Assembly: GCA_964522665.1 (NCBI GenBank)
Contig: CAZFVY010000008.1
Span: 1-64,000, forward strand
Source of the DNA: CAZFVY01 sp964522665
Lineage (GTDB): Bacteria > Verrucomicrobiota > Verrucomicrobiia > Limisphaerales > CAZFVY01
Direction: 5' to 3'
Length of the DNA stretch: 64,000 nt
The notes beneath the pieces were generated by a model, which was given only the letters and a program-made list of their open reading frames with translations, searched no databases and was not told the origin of the DNA. Position numbers and translations under genes: made by a program. Positions 1 to 6,712 of this stretch are shown here, piece after piece (positions within the stretch are counted from its first letter, which is position 1; each line of letters opens with the position of its first letter).

Positions 1-575
1 CGCCCTTGTTTCAACTGCGTCACGCCCAGATTAAAGCGCAGTTCCGGCGAGTCCAACCCCGCCGTCAACGCCCGCCGATACGCACCTTCCGCCTTCGCGT
101 ACTCCCCCAATTCCTGGCAGCAGTAGCCGTAGCTCTGCTGCACGGGGCCTTCACCCTGTCCGTCACTTAGCAAAGCCGCATACAACAAACCCGCTTCGCG
201 GTAGCGACCAGCCGTCTGGTACAAATCGGCAAGCGTTCGCCGGGCGGCGGTGTGCCGCTCGTCAGCATCGAGCGCCGACTGCAAACTACCGAGAGCCTCG
301 GCGACTTTCCCGTCAGCCAACCAAGCCACTGCCAACTCGTGTTGGGCGTCGGCCCAACGCGGCTGCAACTCAAGAGCCGAACGCAACCATTCAACCGCGG
401 CGCTCACGCGACCCGTCCGGAGATTGATCTGGCCAAGTCGGTAGCGCGCGCGAGCCGCCTCCGGGCCTCCCCGACCGACCACGGCGTATTGCGCCTCCGC
501 CTCGCTTAAGCGACCGGCGCCAAAAAAAGCTTCCGCCGCCGCCATCGAGGCACCCTGCTCGCTCTGTGACATCAT
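1..575 (-). CDS. TPR-repeat protein, N-terminal part (runs off the window)
   Basis: Open frame from an ATG at 575 (a second ATG follows directly at 572) to the window edge, about 191 codons with no stop; the C-terminus is missing. The translation is a string of helix-turn-helix TPR units with the usual G/A/Y/A/P spacing (motifs such as RYRLGQINLRTGR, AEALGSLQSALDAD and YAKAEGAYRRAL). No signal peptide or membrane segment is visible. It starts 52 bp after the stop of the small gene at 628-894, so both may be transcribed from the sigma-28 promoter at 1009-1035, which would make it part of the flagellar regulon. It could be a second TPR-glycosyltransferase like the one at 2842-6615, but the catalytic part is not in the window. 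TPR assignment is firm; function unknown. Confidence 0.75.
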   Translation of the reverse strand, partial: MMSQSEQGASMAAAEAFFGAGRLSEAEAQYAVVGRGGPEAARARYRLGQINLRTGRVSAAVEWLRSALELQPRWADAQHELAVAWLADGKVAEALGSLQSALDADERHTAARRTLADLYQTAGRYREAGLLYAALLSDGQGEGPVQQSYGYCCQELGEYAKAEGAYRRALTAGLDSPELRFNLGVTQLKQG

Positions 576-627
576 ACTTCTATCGTTGGTTAGCCCCTCG
601 AAAACCGAACTTCGTCAATCCGACCCC

Positions 628-894
628 TTATGAGATCTTGCCCGAACGCTCGACCGAGATTCGATCACCGAGCTTGGCCGCGACGGCAAGCACGTTCTCG
701 CTCGAAAGCCCAAAGCGTTGACCCGCGGTGAAACGCTTAGCGCGCACCTCGGTTGCGTATTGGGGAAGCAAGGTCAGTTCGCGGGGATACTGCGGGCACT
801 CGGCCTCGCCAGCGGGAACGGCGACCAAACGGGGGTTAATCTCCTGCGACTGTGGGCTTAGAGGGCCAACAGCATCTCGGCTATTAATAATCAT
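628..894 (-). CDS. Small unknown protein expressed from a flagellin-type promoter and leader
   Basis: Encodes 88 aa beginning MIINSRDAVG. The frame is also open upstream to 933, but 894 is the start supported by the leader: the sigma-28 -10 lies 115 nt upstream and a GGA-loop hairpin ends just before the ATG, the same geometry as in flagellin A. I recognise no domain; the protein is soluble, with no signal peptide or membrane segment. Similarity to the flagellin gene covers promoter, leader and roughly the first five codons (MIIN-S against MVIN-T) and then stops, as if a flagellin 5' end had been joined to another coding sequence. A flagellar accessory role is inference from expression context only. 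It is followed closely by the TPR gene starting at 575. Confidence 0.6.
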   Translation of the reverse strand: MIINSRDAVGPLSPQSQEINPRLVAVPAGEAECPQYPRELTLLPQYATEVRAKRFTAGQRFGLSSENVLAVAAKLGDRISVERSGKIS

Positions 895-896
895 AA

Positions 897-938
897 GACA
901 AATCCATTTGTCCACTTTAAATCCGGCATCCATGCCGG
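897..938 (-). promoter_or_regulatory. Two-hairpin GGA-loop leader, candidate CsrA/RsmA site
   Basis: On the minus strand the leader holds CCGGCA-UGGA-UGCCGG (923-938) and GACAAA-UGGA-UUUGUC (897-912), both perfect 6-bp stems with GGA in a 4-nt loop; the second sits at the ribosome-binding position and ends 2 nt before the ATG at 894. This is the form of site bound by CsrA/RsmA. In hairpin 1 an A-U pair of the flagellin A copy is replaced by G-C here, a compensatory change. CsrA binding itself is inference. Confidence 0.6.
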
Positions 939-1008
939 TAGAAGACCTTTATTTAGGGCGTCTTCTGTTGTCCCAAAGCAGTGGTCGAATAGGCCACCGC
1001 TAATGGTA

Positions 1009-1035
1009 GAATCGGCAGGTTAAGGGATTTCTTTA
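1009..1035 (-). promoter_or_regulatory. Sigma-28 (FliA-type) promoter for the gene at 628-894
   Basis: Minus strand: TAAAGAAA at 1035-1028, an 11-bp spacer, then GCCGATTC at 1016-1009. This matches the FliA consensus (TAAAGTTT-N11-GCCGATAA) closely. The distance from the -10 to the start codon is the same (115 nt) as for flagellin A. Confidence 0.85.
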
Positions 1036-1123
1036 ACTAAAAATCACCGAATGATCATTTTTCTTGCGCGAGGATCGGTATTTTGGCCAGCGAGCGCTCT
1101 CGCGGCGCACCGCACAAACACGA

Positions 1124-1152
1124 AGCGGGCGGCGCACAAGGCGCCGCCCGCT
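1124..1152 (-). terminator. Rho-independent terminator of flagellin A
   Basis: Perfect 12-bp GC stem (AGCGGGCGGCGC / GCGCCGCCCGCT) with a 5-nt loop, about 50 bp after the flagellin A stop. The minus-strand trailer is TTCGTGTTTG, a weak T-tract. An identical stem-loop follows flagellin B at 2433-2461. Confidence 0.8.
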
Positions 1153-1202
1153 GGTTCCACCGTTTCGACGGCGGGATGATTTTAGCTCAGTCGGGAGCTG
1201 GC

Positions 1203-2033
1203 TTAGAGGTTCTGCAACAGACGCAACGCGTTGTTTGGCAGTGAGTTCGCTTGCGCGAGCATCGTCGTGCCGGACTGGACCAGGATGTTGAAGCGCGCGT
1301 ACTGCGTGCTTTCTTGGGCCACATCGACGTCCTTGATCCGGCTATCGGCCGCCGTCAGATTCTCATTGAGAACCGAGAGCTGGTCGTTGGTCAGATTCAA
1401 GCGTTGAATATTCGCGCCGACGTTGGCGCGCATACCCGCCAAAGTTTGAATGGCGGATTGCACGTTGCTCAACGCCTGGGCGGCGCTGGCGGCATTCGTA
1501 ATGCTCGTCGAAGCCGAATTGTAGATGTTGGCCAAGCCGATCGTCACCGCGGCGTTGGTCAAATCGACCGTGTTCATCCCGAAGGTGGTCGCATCACTGT
1601 TGATGGTGATGCCCAAGCCAGCCGTGTCAAACAGGGTGACGCCGTTGAACTGTTTGGTGCCGATGTCGCTGACGTAGTTCTGCAACTGGGTGAATTCCGC
1701 CGTGTAGTTGGAGAGGTCCGAACTGGTTTTGGTCGGGTCCTGCGCCAACACGGTCAATTCACTCATGCGGTCCAACGCGGATTGCACCTTCTGCAAAAAC
1801 CCATCCTGGGTCTGGCTGAATGAGGTCGCGTTACCGACGTTGGTCTGGGCGGCCATGTTCCGGTTGATTTGCGCGTCGAACTTAATCGAAACGGCAAGGC
1901 CGGCGGCATCGTCTTCGGGAGAAACGATCTTTGAGCCGGATGACAAACGAGCCAACGATTTTGAGAGGCTCGAGGTGGAGTTGGCCAGCAAATTCATTGC
2001 ATTCGTGGCCGACGTATTCGTATTAATTACCAT
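1203..2033 (-). CDS. fliC: Flagellin A (short form without large D2/D3 domains)
   Basis: Encodes 276 aa, the filament subunit exported by the flagellar type III apparatus. The N-terminal D0/D1 helix (residues 1-140) carries the family signatures INTN, LARLSSGSKI and ALDRMSELTVLAQDPTK; the C-terminal D1/D0 (about 195-276) carries SRIKDVDVAQES and ILVQSGTTMLAQAN. Only about 50 residues separate them, so the exposed variable region is minimal. I chose the ATG at 2033 over an in-frame start at 2069 because flagellins begin with MxINTN and AAGGA lies 9 nt upstream, within a hairpin loop. Transcribed from the sigma-28 promoter at 2148-2174 and ended by the terminator at 1124-1152. It is the upstream-complete member of a tandem pair; flagellin B has the same last 30 residues except one R/K change. 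Adjacent glycosyltransferases suggest the filament is glycosylated (inference). Confidence 0.95.
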   Translation of the reverse strand: MVINTNTSATNAMNLLANSTSSLSKSLARLSSGSKIVSPEDDAAGLAVSIKFDAQINRNMAAQTNVGNATSFSQTQDGFLQKVQSALDRMSELTVLAQDPTKTSSDLSNYTAEFTQLQNYVSDIGTKQFNGVTLFDTAGLGITINSDATTFGMNTVDLTNAAVTIGLANIYNSASTSITNAASAAQALSNVQSAIQTLAGMRANVGANIQRLNLTNDQLSVLNENLTAADSRIKDVDVAQESTQYARFNILVQSGTTMLAQANSLPNNALRLLQNL

Positions 2034-2036
2034 ACA

Positions 2037-2078
2037 GACAATTCCTTTTGTCTTTTGTTGTCCCGACATCCATGTCGG
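2037..2078 (-). promoter_or_regulatory. Two-hairpin GGA-loop leader of flagellin A, candidate CsrA site
   Basis: Minus-strand transcript: CCGACA-UGGA-UGUCGG at 2078-2063, then GACAA-AAGGAA-UUGUC at 2052-2037. The second hairpin presents the Shine-Dalgarno AAGGA in its loop and ends 3 nt before the ATG at 2033. The core ACAUGGAUGU of hairpin 1 differs at one base from the CsrA SELEX consensus RUACARGGAUGU. The arrangement (one upstream hairpin plus one over the ribosome-binding site) parallels the Bacillus subtilis hag leader regulated by CsrA. Pairing is seen directly; protein binding is inferred. Confidence 0.65.
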
Positions 2079-2147
2079 TGGAAAACCATTTATTAGGCGT
2101 CTTCCGCTTTCCCGAGCGACAGAGATAGCTGCCGCACCCAGTGACTA

Positions 2148-2174
2148 GAATCGGCCGCTCCGGCACAAACTTTA
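2148..2174 (-). promoter_or_regulatory. Sigma-28 promoter of flagellin A
   Basis: Minus strand: TAAAGTTT at 2174-2167, an 11-bp spacer, GCCGATTC at 2155-2148. A perfect -35 and a 6/8 to 7/8 match at -10 relative to the FliA consensus, 115 nt upstream of the flagellin start. Confidence 0.92.
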
Positions 2175-2432
2175 ATTATTTTTTTGGTTCCAAAACCGGC
2201 GGGGAACGGAGCGGCGGTCTGGACGATCGGGTCATCGCAGTCACTGGACCGGTTCCAGCGGAACCACCACCAGGTCGGATGCCACGGACGGTCCGACCCG
2301 GAGTTCATCGACAGCCCATTGGGCGCGGAATGCAGCCTCGCCTCCACCGCTGGCCGCAACGCCCAGACCGGAAGCGCCGCCGATCGAAACCGCGTCCCGC
2401 TCCGTCTCTCGCGGCTGGCCAAATAAAAACGA

Positions 2433-2461
2433 AGCGGGCGGCGCACAAGGCGCCGCCCGCT
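2433..2461 (-). terminator. Rho-independent terminator of flagellin B
   Basis: The same perfect 12-bp stem and 5-nt loop as the flagellin A terminator. The minus-strand trailer here is TTCGTTTTTATTT, a better T-tract. It sits 50 bp after the flagellin B stop. Confidence 0.85.
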
Positions 2462-2511
2462 GTTTCCGCCGTTTCGGCGGCGAGATGATTTTAGCCTGGC
2501 TTTAGCTCGGC

Positions 2512-2706
2512 TTAGAGGTTCTGCAACAGCTTCAAGGCGTTGTTCGGCAGGGAGTTCGCTTGCGCGAGCATCGTCGTGCCGGACTGGACCAGGATGTTGA
2601 AGCGCGNNNNNNNNNNNNNNNNNNNNNNNNNNNNNNNNNNNNNNNNNNNNNNNNNNNNNNNNNNNNNNNNNNNNNNNNNNNNNNNNNNNNNNNNNNNNNN
2701 NNNNNN
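2512..2706 (-). CDS. fliC: Flagellin B, C-terminal end followed by an assembly gap
   Basis: Only the last ~31 codons are readable (RFNILVQSGTTMLAQAN... ending LLQNL), identical to flagellin A except K for R near the end. Upstream the sequence is N until 2706; the leader that follows (2707-2739) and the sigma-28 promoter at 2809-2835 show that the gene has a complete 5' region. The start codon, ribosome-binding site and most of the coding sequence, including any variable domain, are missing. It is annotated to the edge of the gap; by analogy with copy A the real gene is about 830 bp. There is no sign that it is a pseudogene; the interruption is technical. Confidence 0.85.
   Translation of the reverse strand, partial: XXXXXXXXXXXXXXXXXXXXXXXXXXXXXXXXXXRFNILVQSGTTMLAQANSLPNNALKLLQNL
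2607..2706. other. Assembly gap (100 N) inside flagellin B
   Basis: Exactly 100 N, the conventional placeholder for a gap of unknown size. It falls in the stretch that would be near-identical between the two flagellins, which explains why the assembler failed. Comparison with copy A predicts about 748 missing bases. Confidence 0.95.
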
Positions 2707-2723
2707 TTTTGTCTTTTGTTGTC

Positions 2724-2739
2724 CCGACATCCATGTCGG
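2724..2739 (-). promoter_or_regulatory. GGA-loop hairpin in flagellin B leader
   Basis: Minus strand CCGACA-UGGA-UGUCGG, identical to hairpin 1 of flagellin A. The second (Shine-Dalgarno) hairpin lies in the assembly gap; only its distal edge at 2707-2713 is visible. Confidence 0.6.
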
Positions 2740-2808
2740 TGGAAAACCATTTATTAGGCGTTTTCCGATTTCCTAGGCGACAGCAACCGCTGCCGATCCC
2801 ACTTACTA

Positions 2809-2835
2809 CAATCGGCTAGTTCGGCGGAAACTTTA
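2809..2835 (-). promoter_or_regulatory. Sigma-28 promoter of flagellin B
   Basis: Minus strand: TAAAGTTT at 2835-2828, 11-bp spacer, GCCGATTG at 2816-2809. It ends 7 bp from the stop codon of the upstream TPR-glycosyltransferase gene, so flagellin B has its own promoter rather than relying on read-through. Confidence 0.92.
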
Positions 2836-2841
2836 GCTTTT

Positions 2842-5800
2842 TCATTTAGTTCCAATAACTTCCGCAAGCGCCGCGGCGAGCTCCTTGATTACGTCTGCCC
2901 ACTCGCCGGGCCGGTTCTGACGGAAAAGCCGCATGCTGGGATACCACGGGCTATCGGCCCTTGCGGTCATCCAACGCCATTCTGGCGCGAAAGGCAGCAT
3001 CACCCAAACTGGCCGCCCCATGCCACCGGCCAGATGCGCGACCGCGGTATCCACGCTGATGATCAGATCAAGTTGAGATGCCAAAGCCGCCGTCGCGCCG
3101 AAATCAACCAGCTTTTCCGCCAGATCCACCATCGCCAATCTCCCTTGCCATCCTTCGTTGCCTGGTCCCAATTGAAGGCTGTAAAAGCTCACGCTCGCCA
3201 CCTGGAATAATGGTTTTAAGCGCTCCCAACTCAGCGAGCGATTCCGGTCATTCTTGTGCCGCGGATTTCCCGCCCAGACGATCCCCACTCTCAAGGTTCC
3301 CGGCTTAGCTTGCGGCAATCCGGCGTTCGCCCCGGTCGGCACGGTCAGATAAGGTTCTCGCCCAGGAATCGTGACCTCCGTCGTGCCGAAGATTCGCGGC
3401 AGGCTCTGCAACGGCGCCTGTAAATCATAGTCACCCACCGGCTCCCCCTGCCCCACGACTCGGCGGACGCCCGCGACATTCGCCACGAGGGATTTCAGGC
3501 TGGGCTGGCATTCGACGACTACTTCGGCTCCCGCGGCCGCCACGAGGGACGCGTAACGAACAAACTGGAGCGTGTCGCCCAGCCCCTGTTCGGCGTAGAG
3601 CAAGACCCGCCGCCCCCGGACCTCCCGCGGATTCGTGAGGAGCGTTCCAACCCGCGCGTGAGTTCCCGCCATCCCTTTAGTCCGCCAGCGCCACTCGAAC
3701 TCCTCCCAACCAACCGCAAAATTGCCGCGCAACAACTCGACCCACGCGCGGCCGTAGTGGGCCTCGGCAAATTCGGAATCGAGGGTCAACGCTTCCCGAT
3801 AATGCTCCATCGCCTCTGCCAACCGGTGGAGGTTCACCAACGCCCCGCCCAGATTCGTGCGCAGTTCGGCCGACTTCGGCTCCAGTTCAATGGCGCGACG
3901 GTAGCACGCCAGAGCCTCCTCATCACGATTCGCGGCCTGGAGAAGCGCGCCTTGATTATTGTGATTCTGCGCGTTGTGCGGATCAATCGCCAAGGCGCGA
4001 ACGCCCTGCTCCCACGCTTCGTCCCACTTGCCCTGTTCGCGCAGCGACATCGAGAGGTTTCGGAACACGGAGCTTGACTTGACTCCCAATGCGATGGCCC
4101 GGCGCAAGCAACGCTCGGCTTCGTCATACTTTTCCTCGAGGTGCCGGATGCCGCCGAGGTTCACCAACGCTTCGGGATAGTCCGGGCGCAACTCAAGCGC
4201 GCGGAGGTATTTCGCGGCGGCTTCCGGCAGGCGATTCCTGGCCTGATCGGTCAGGCCGAGATTAAGCCAGGCTTCCGGGTATTCAGGTCGGTGGCGGAGC
4301 GCGTCTTGGTAATACGCGGTGGCGACGGTAATCGCGCCGGCATCGTAGGAGATGATTCCCAGATTATAGTAAGCTTCCGCCAAATCCGGCTGTTGACGAA
4401 TCGCTTCCGTGAAAGACTTACGGGCCTCTTCGGTGGAGCCGACCGCGAGCAACGCGTTGCCCAAATTATGGTGCGCCTCCGGAAAGATGGGCTGGGATGC
4501 CGCCGCCCGCCGGTACGCCGCGATCGCATCGTCAAATCGCCCCGCCGAAAACAGGCACAAGCCAAGGTCATGGTGGGCGTCGGCGGAATCGGGTTGAAGC
4601 TCGAGCGCGACCTCGAGCAGGCGCCGGCCCTCATCGGCCCGACCGACTTGTCGGCAGAGCACACCGAGAAGGCGAAGGGTATCAAATTGGCGCGGTTCAA
4701 CCGCCAGAGCCCGGCGATACAAGACTTCGGCTTCTCCCTGCCGCCCCGCCCGATGGAGTTCAAGCCCTTCGGTGAGCCACCGCGCCCACTCACCACGCGC
4801 GGCTCCCGCCCGCTGCTCCCGCCATTCGCCCAGCGCCGCCGCGACCCGGGTGATAACGCTTTCCCAGTCGCCCGGCCGATCCTGCCGGAATAGCCGCATC
4901 GTGGGATACCACGGACTATCCGCCCGCCCGCACATCCACCGCCATTCCGGAGCAAAGGGCAGCATCACCCAAACCGGCAGCCCCATTCCCCCGGCCAGGT
5001 GCGCAACCGCGGTATCGACGCTAATAATCAGGTCCAGTTGCCTGGCCAACGCGGCCGTCCCTCCGAAATCGACTAACTCCTCCGCCAAATCCACCAGCGG
5101 CAGTTTTCCCTGCCAGCCCTGATTGGCCGCTCCCAATTGGAGGCTGTAAAAGCCGACGCCGGCCACCTCGCATAATGGTTTCAGGCGTTCCCAACTCAGA
5201 GAGCGATTGCGGTCGTTCTTATGGCGCGGATTCCCGGCCCAGACCAAGCCCACTTTCACGGTTCCCGCCACCGCTCCCAGCCGGCGCACGTTCGCCGAGG
5301 GAGGCGGCCTCAAGTACGGGTCCCGCCCCGGGATTGACCCTTCCGTTGTGCCAAAGATTCGCGGCAGGCTTAGCAGCGGCGCCTGCAAATCATAATCACC
5401 CAATGGCTCACCTCGCCCCACGACCCGGCTTACCCCCGGAACCGTCGCGACCAGCGATTTCAGGCTCGTATGGCACGCCACCACGACCTCCGCTCCCGCC
5501 GCAGCCACCAAACTCGCGTAGCGAATGAACTGCAACGTATCGCCCAAGCCGCGTTCCGCATATAACAACACTCGCTGGCCCGGCGTTTGATTCAAATCCT
5601 CCAACGGACGCCCCGGCGGTCGTGATTCTCCCTCCGACAGGCCCTCGACACCCCAACGTGCCTCAAAGTCGATCCAACCCCGGCCAAAATCACCGGTCAG
5701 CAATTCGACCCAACCTCTTCCGTACCGGGCCGGTGCGAATTGAGGCTCACGCTGCAAGGCATTTTCGTAGGCGGCCAGCGCCTCACGACAGCGGTTCTCG

Positions 5801-6615
5801 CCCACGAACGCGTCACCCAGCTTGGTCCACAAGTCAGCACGTTCCGGGGCGAGCTCGATCGCCTTGAGCAGGTACTCGCGGCCGGTCTCGAATTGGCCGC
5901 GAGCGTGGCAAAGGGCTCCCAAGTTGATTAACGCCTCGGGATAGTTGGGCCGATGCGCCAGAGCGCGAAGATAATGGCCCGCCGCCAACGACCCGGCGCC
6001 ACGTTCCTGTTGCAAGAATCCCAGGTTCAGGAGCGCTTCGGGATACTCGGGCCGCCAACGCAACGCGGACTTATACCGCCGCTCCGCAACGGCAGATTCG
6101 CCCCTGGTTTGCGCGATGCGTCCCAGGTTATAATGGCTTTCGGCCAACGCCGGACGCAATTCCAACGCCTGCTCATAACAGGCTTCAGCCTCGGCCCAAT
6201 TCGCCAAAGCCGCATGCGCGTTCCCACATCGATGCCACGCCTCGGCGCGGGCCGGCCCGAGTTCAATCACCCGTCGAAAAGCGGCGAGCGCCTCCCGGTA
6301 CTTTCCGGCCCCGAATTGGCAATCTCCCAAGTCGCTCCAGATCAGGAGCGAAGCCGGTTCTGCCGCCAGCGCGTCCTTCAACCATCGCCCCGCCTCGGCC
6401 AAATCGCCCCGTTCGCGCGCGAGCAGGCCAAGCCGTCGCCGAGGCTCGGGCTGCGTTGGGGCTAGCGCGAGCGCCACCCGATACATGGCTTCGGCATCCG
6501 CGAAGCGCCCCGCCTGTTGGTGGGCTAATCCGAGTCGCAATTGCTCGCTAAAATCGTTCGGCGACGCTGAATTCACGTACCTCTCCAGCGAACATTCTTC
6601 CGCGCCGAAAAGCAA
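2842..6615 (-). CDS. Duplicated TPR-glycosyltransferase (TPR-GT-TPR-GT), probable flagellin glycosyltransferase
   Basis: Encodes 1257 aa made of two homologous halves. Residues about 25-325 are some eight TPRs, about 346-595 a GT9/heptosyltransferase-like domain, about 610-990 a second TPR array, and about 1000-1257 a second GT domain. Both GT domains share LLYAE.GLGDTLQF.RYASLV near their start, NPRHKNDRNRSLSWERLKPL in the middle and ISVDTAVAHLAGGMG..VWVMLPFAPEWRWM near the end. No signal peptide or membrane segment, so cytoplasmic. TPR-fused glycosyltransferases of this kind are often found beside flagellin genes and modify them before export; with two flagellins immediately downstream and a GT4 gene diverging upstream, flagellin glycosylation is the best inference. 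The halves are similar enough to suggest fairly recent internal duplication. The start at 6615 is the first ATG; sugar donor and acceptor are not deducible. Confidence 0.85.
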   Translation of the reverse strand: MLFGAEECSLERYVNSASPNDFSEQLRLGLAHQQAGRFADAEAMYRVALALAPTQPEPRRRLGLLARERGDLAEAGRWLKDALAAEPASLLIWSDLGDCQFGAGKYREALAAFRRVIELGPARAEAWHRCGNAHAALANWAEAEACYEQALELRPALAESHYNLGRIAQTRGESAVAERRYKSALRWRPEYPEALLNLGFLQQERGAGSLAAGHYLRALAHRPNYPEALINLGALCHARGQFETGREYLLKAIELAPERADLWTKLGDAFVGENRCREALAAYENALQREPQFAPARYGRGWVELLTGDFGRGWIDFEARWGVEGLSEGESRPPGRPLEDLNQTPGQRVLLYAERGLGDTLQFIRYASLVAAAGAEVVVACHTSLKSLVATVPGVSRVVGRGEPLGDYDLQAPLLSLPRIFGTTEGSIPGRDPYLRPPPSANVRRLGAVAGTVKVGLVWAGNPRHKNDRNRSLSWERLKPLCEVAGVGFYSLQLGAANQGWQGKLPLVDLAEELVDFGGTAALARQLDLIISVDTAVAHLAGGMGLPVWVMLPFAPEWRWMCGRADSPWYPTMRLFRQDRPGDWESVITRVAAALGEWREQRAGAARGEWARWLTEGLELHRAGRQGEAEVLYRRALAVEPRQFDTLRLLGVLCRQVGRADEGRRLLEVALELQPDSADAHHDLGLCLFSAGRFDDAIAAYRRAAASQPIFPEAHHNLGNALLAVGSTEEARKSFTEAIRQQPDLAEAYYNLGIISYDAGAITVATAYYQDALRHRPEYPEAWLNLGLTDQARNRLPEAAAKYLRALELRPDYPEALVNLGGIRHLEEKYDEAERCLRRAIALGVKSSSVFRNLSMSLREQGKWDEAWEQGVRALAIDPHNAQNHNNQGALLQAANRDEEALACYRRAIELEPKSAELRTNLGGALVNLHRLAEAMEHYREALTLDSEFAEAHYGRAWVELLRGNFAVGWEEFEWRWRTKGMAGTHARVGTLLTNPREVRGRRVLLYAEQGLGDTLQFVRYASLVAAAGAEVVVECQPSLKSLVANVAGVRRVVGQGEPVGDYDLQAPLQSLPRIFGTTEVTIPGREPYLTVPTGANAGLPQAKPGTLRVGIVWAGNPRHKNDRNRSLSWERLKPLFQVASVSFYSLQLGPGNEGWQGRLAMVDLAEKLVDFGATAALASQLDLIISVDTAVAHLAGGMGRPVWVMLPFAPEWRWMTARADSPWYPSMRLFRQNRPGEWADVIKELAAALAEVIGTK

Positions 6616-6712
6616 GCCGCCCTCGCCTCAAGCGTGGATGCGGCCACGAATTGGTTTGCCAAACCCGGACGGTTTGGCAGTACTTGAGGCCGCTCCCTCG
6701 CGGGGCTTCGCG

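Larger units (their letters stand above)
1124..2835 (-). repeat. Tandem duplication of the whole flagellin transcription unit
   Basis: Terminator, flagellin and leader occur twice in direct orientation, with the promoter architecture repeated. Copy A spans 1124-2174 and copy B 2433-2835 with the middle replaced by Ns. Sequence flanking the gap aligns to copy A at offsets of 1309 bp (left side) and 661 bp (right side), so the 100 Ns stand for about 748 bp if the units are the same length (copy A positions 1298-2045). The spacer between units (about 2190-2430) has no similarity to the region next to copy A's terminator and no gene is visible in it. Confidence 0.8.

Noticed and set aside
1251..1823. 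Long plus-strand ORF (190 aa) across flagellin A
   Set aside because: It is the antisense shadow of the flagellin gene; the composition follows complementary codons and no family is recognisable.
2093..2734. ORFs spanning the N run, including one with flagellin B leader residues
   Set aside because: The N stretch joins unrelated reading frames artificially; only the C-terminal flagellin B codons and the leader are real.
4141..4893. 250-aa plus-strand ORF within the TPR-glycosyltransferase gene
   Set aside because: Antisense shadow of a GC-rich repetitive gene; no start signal or domain.
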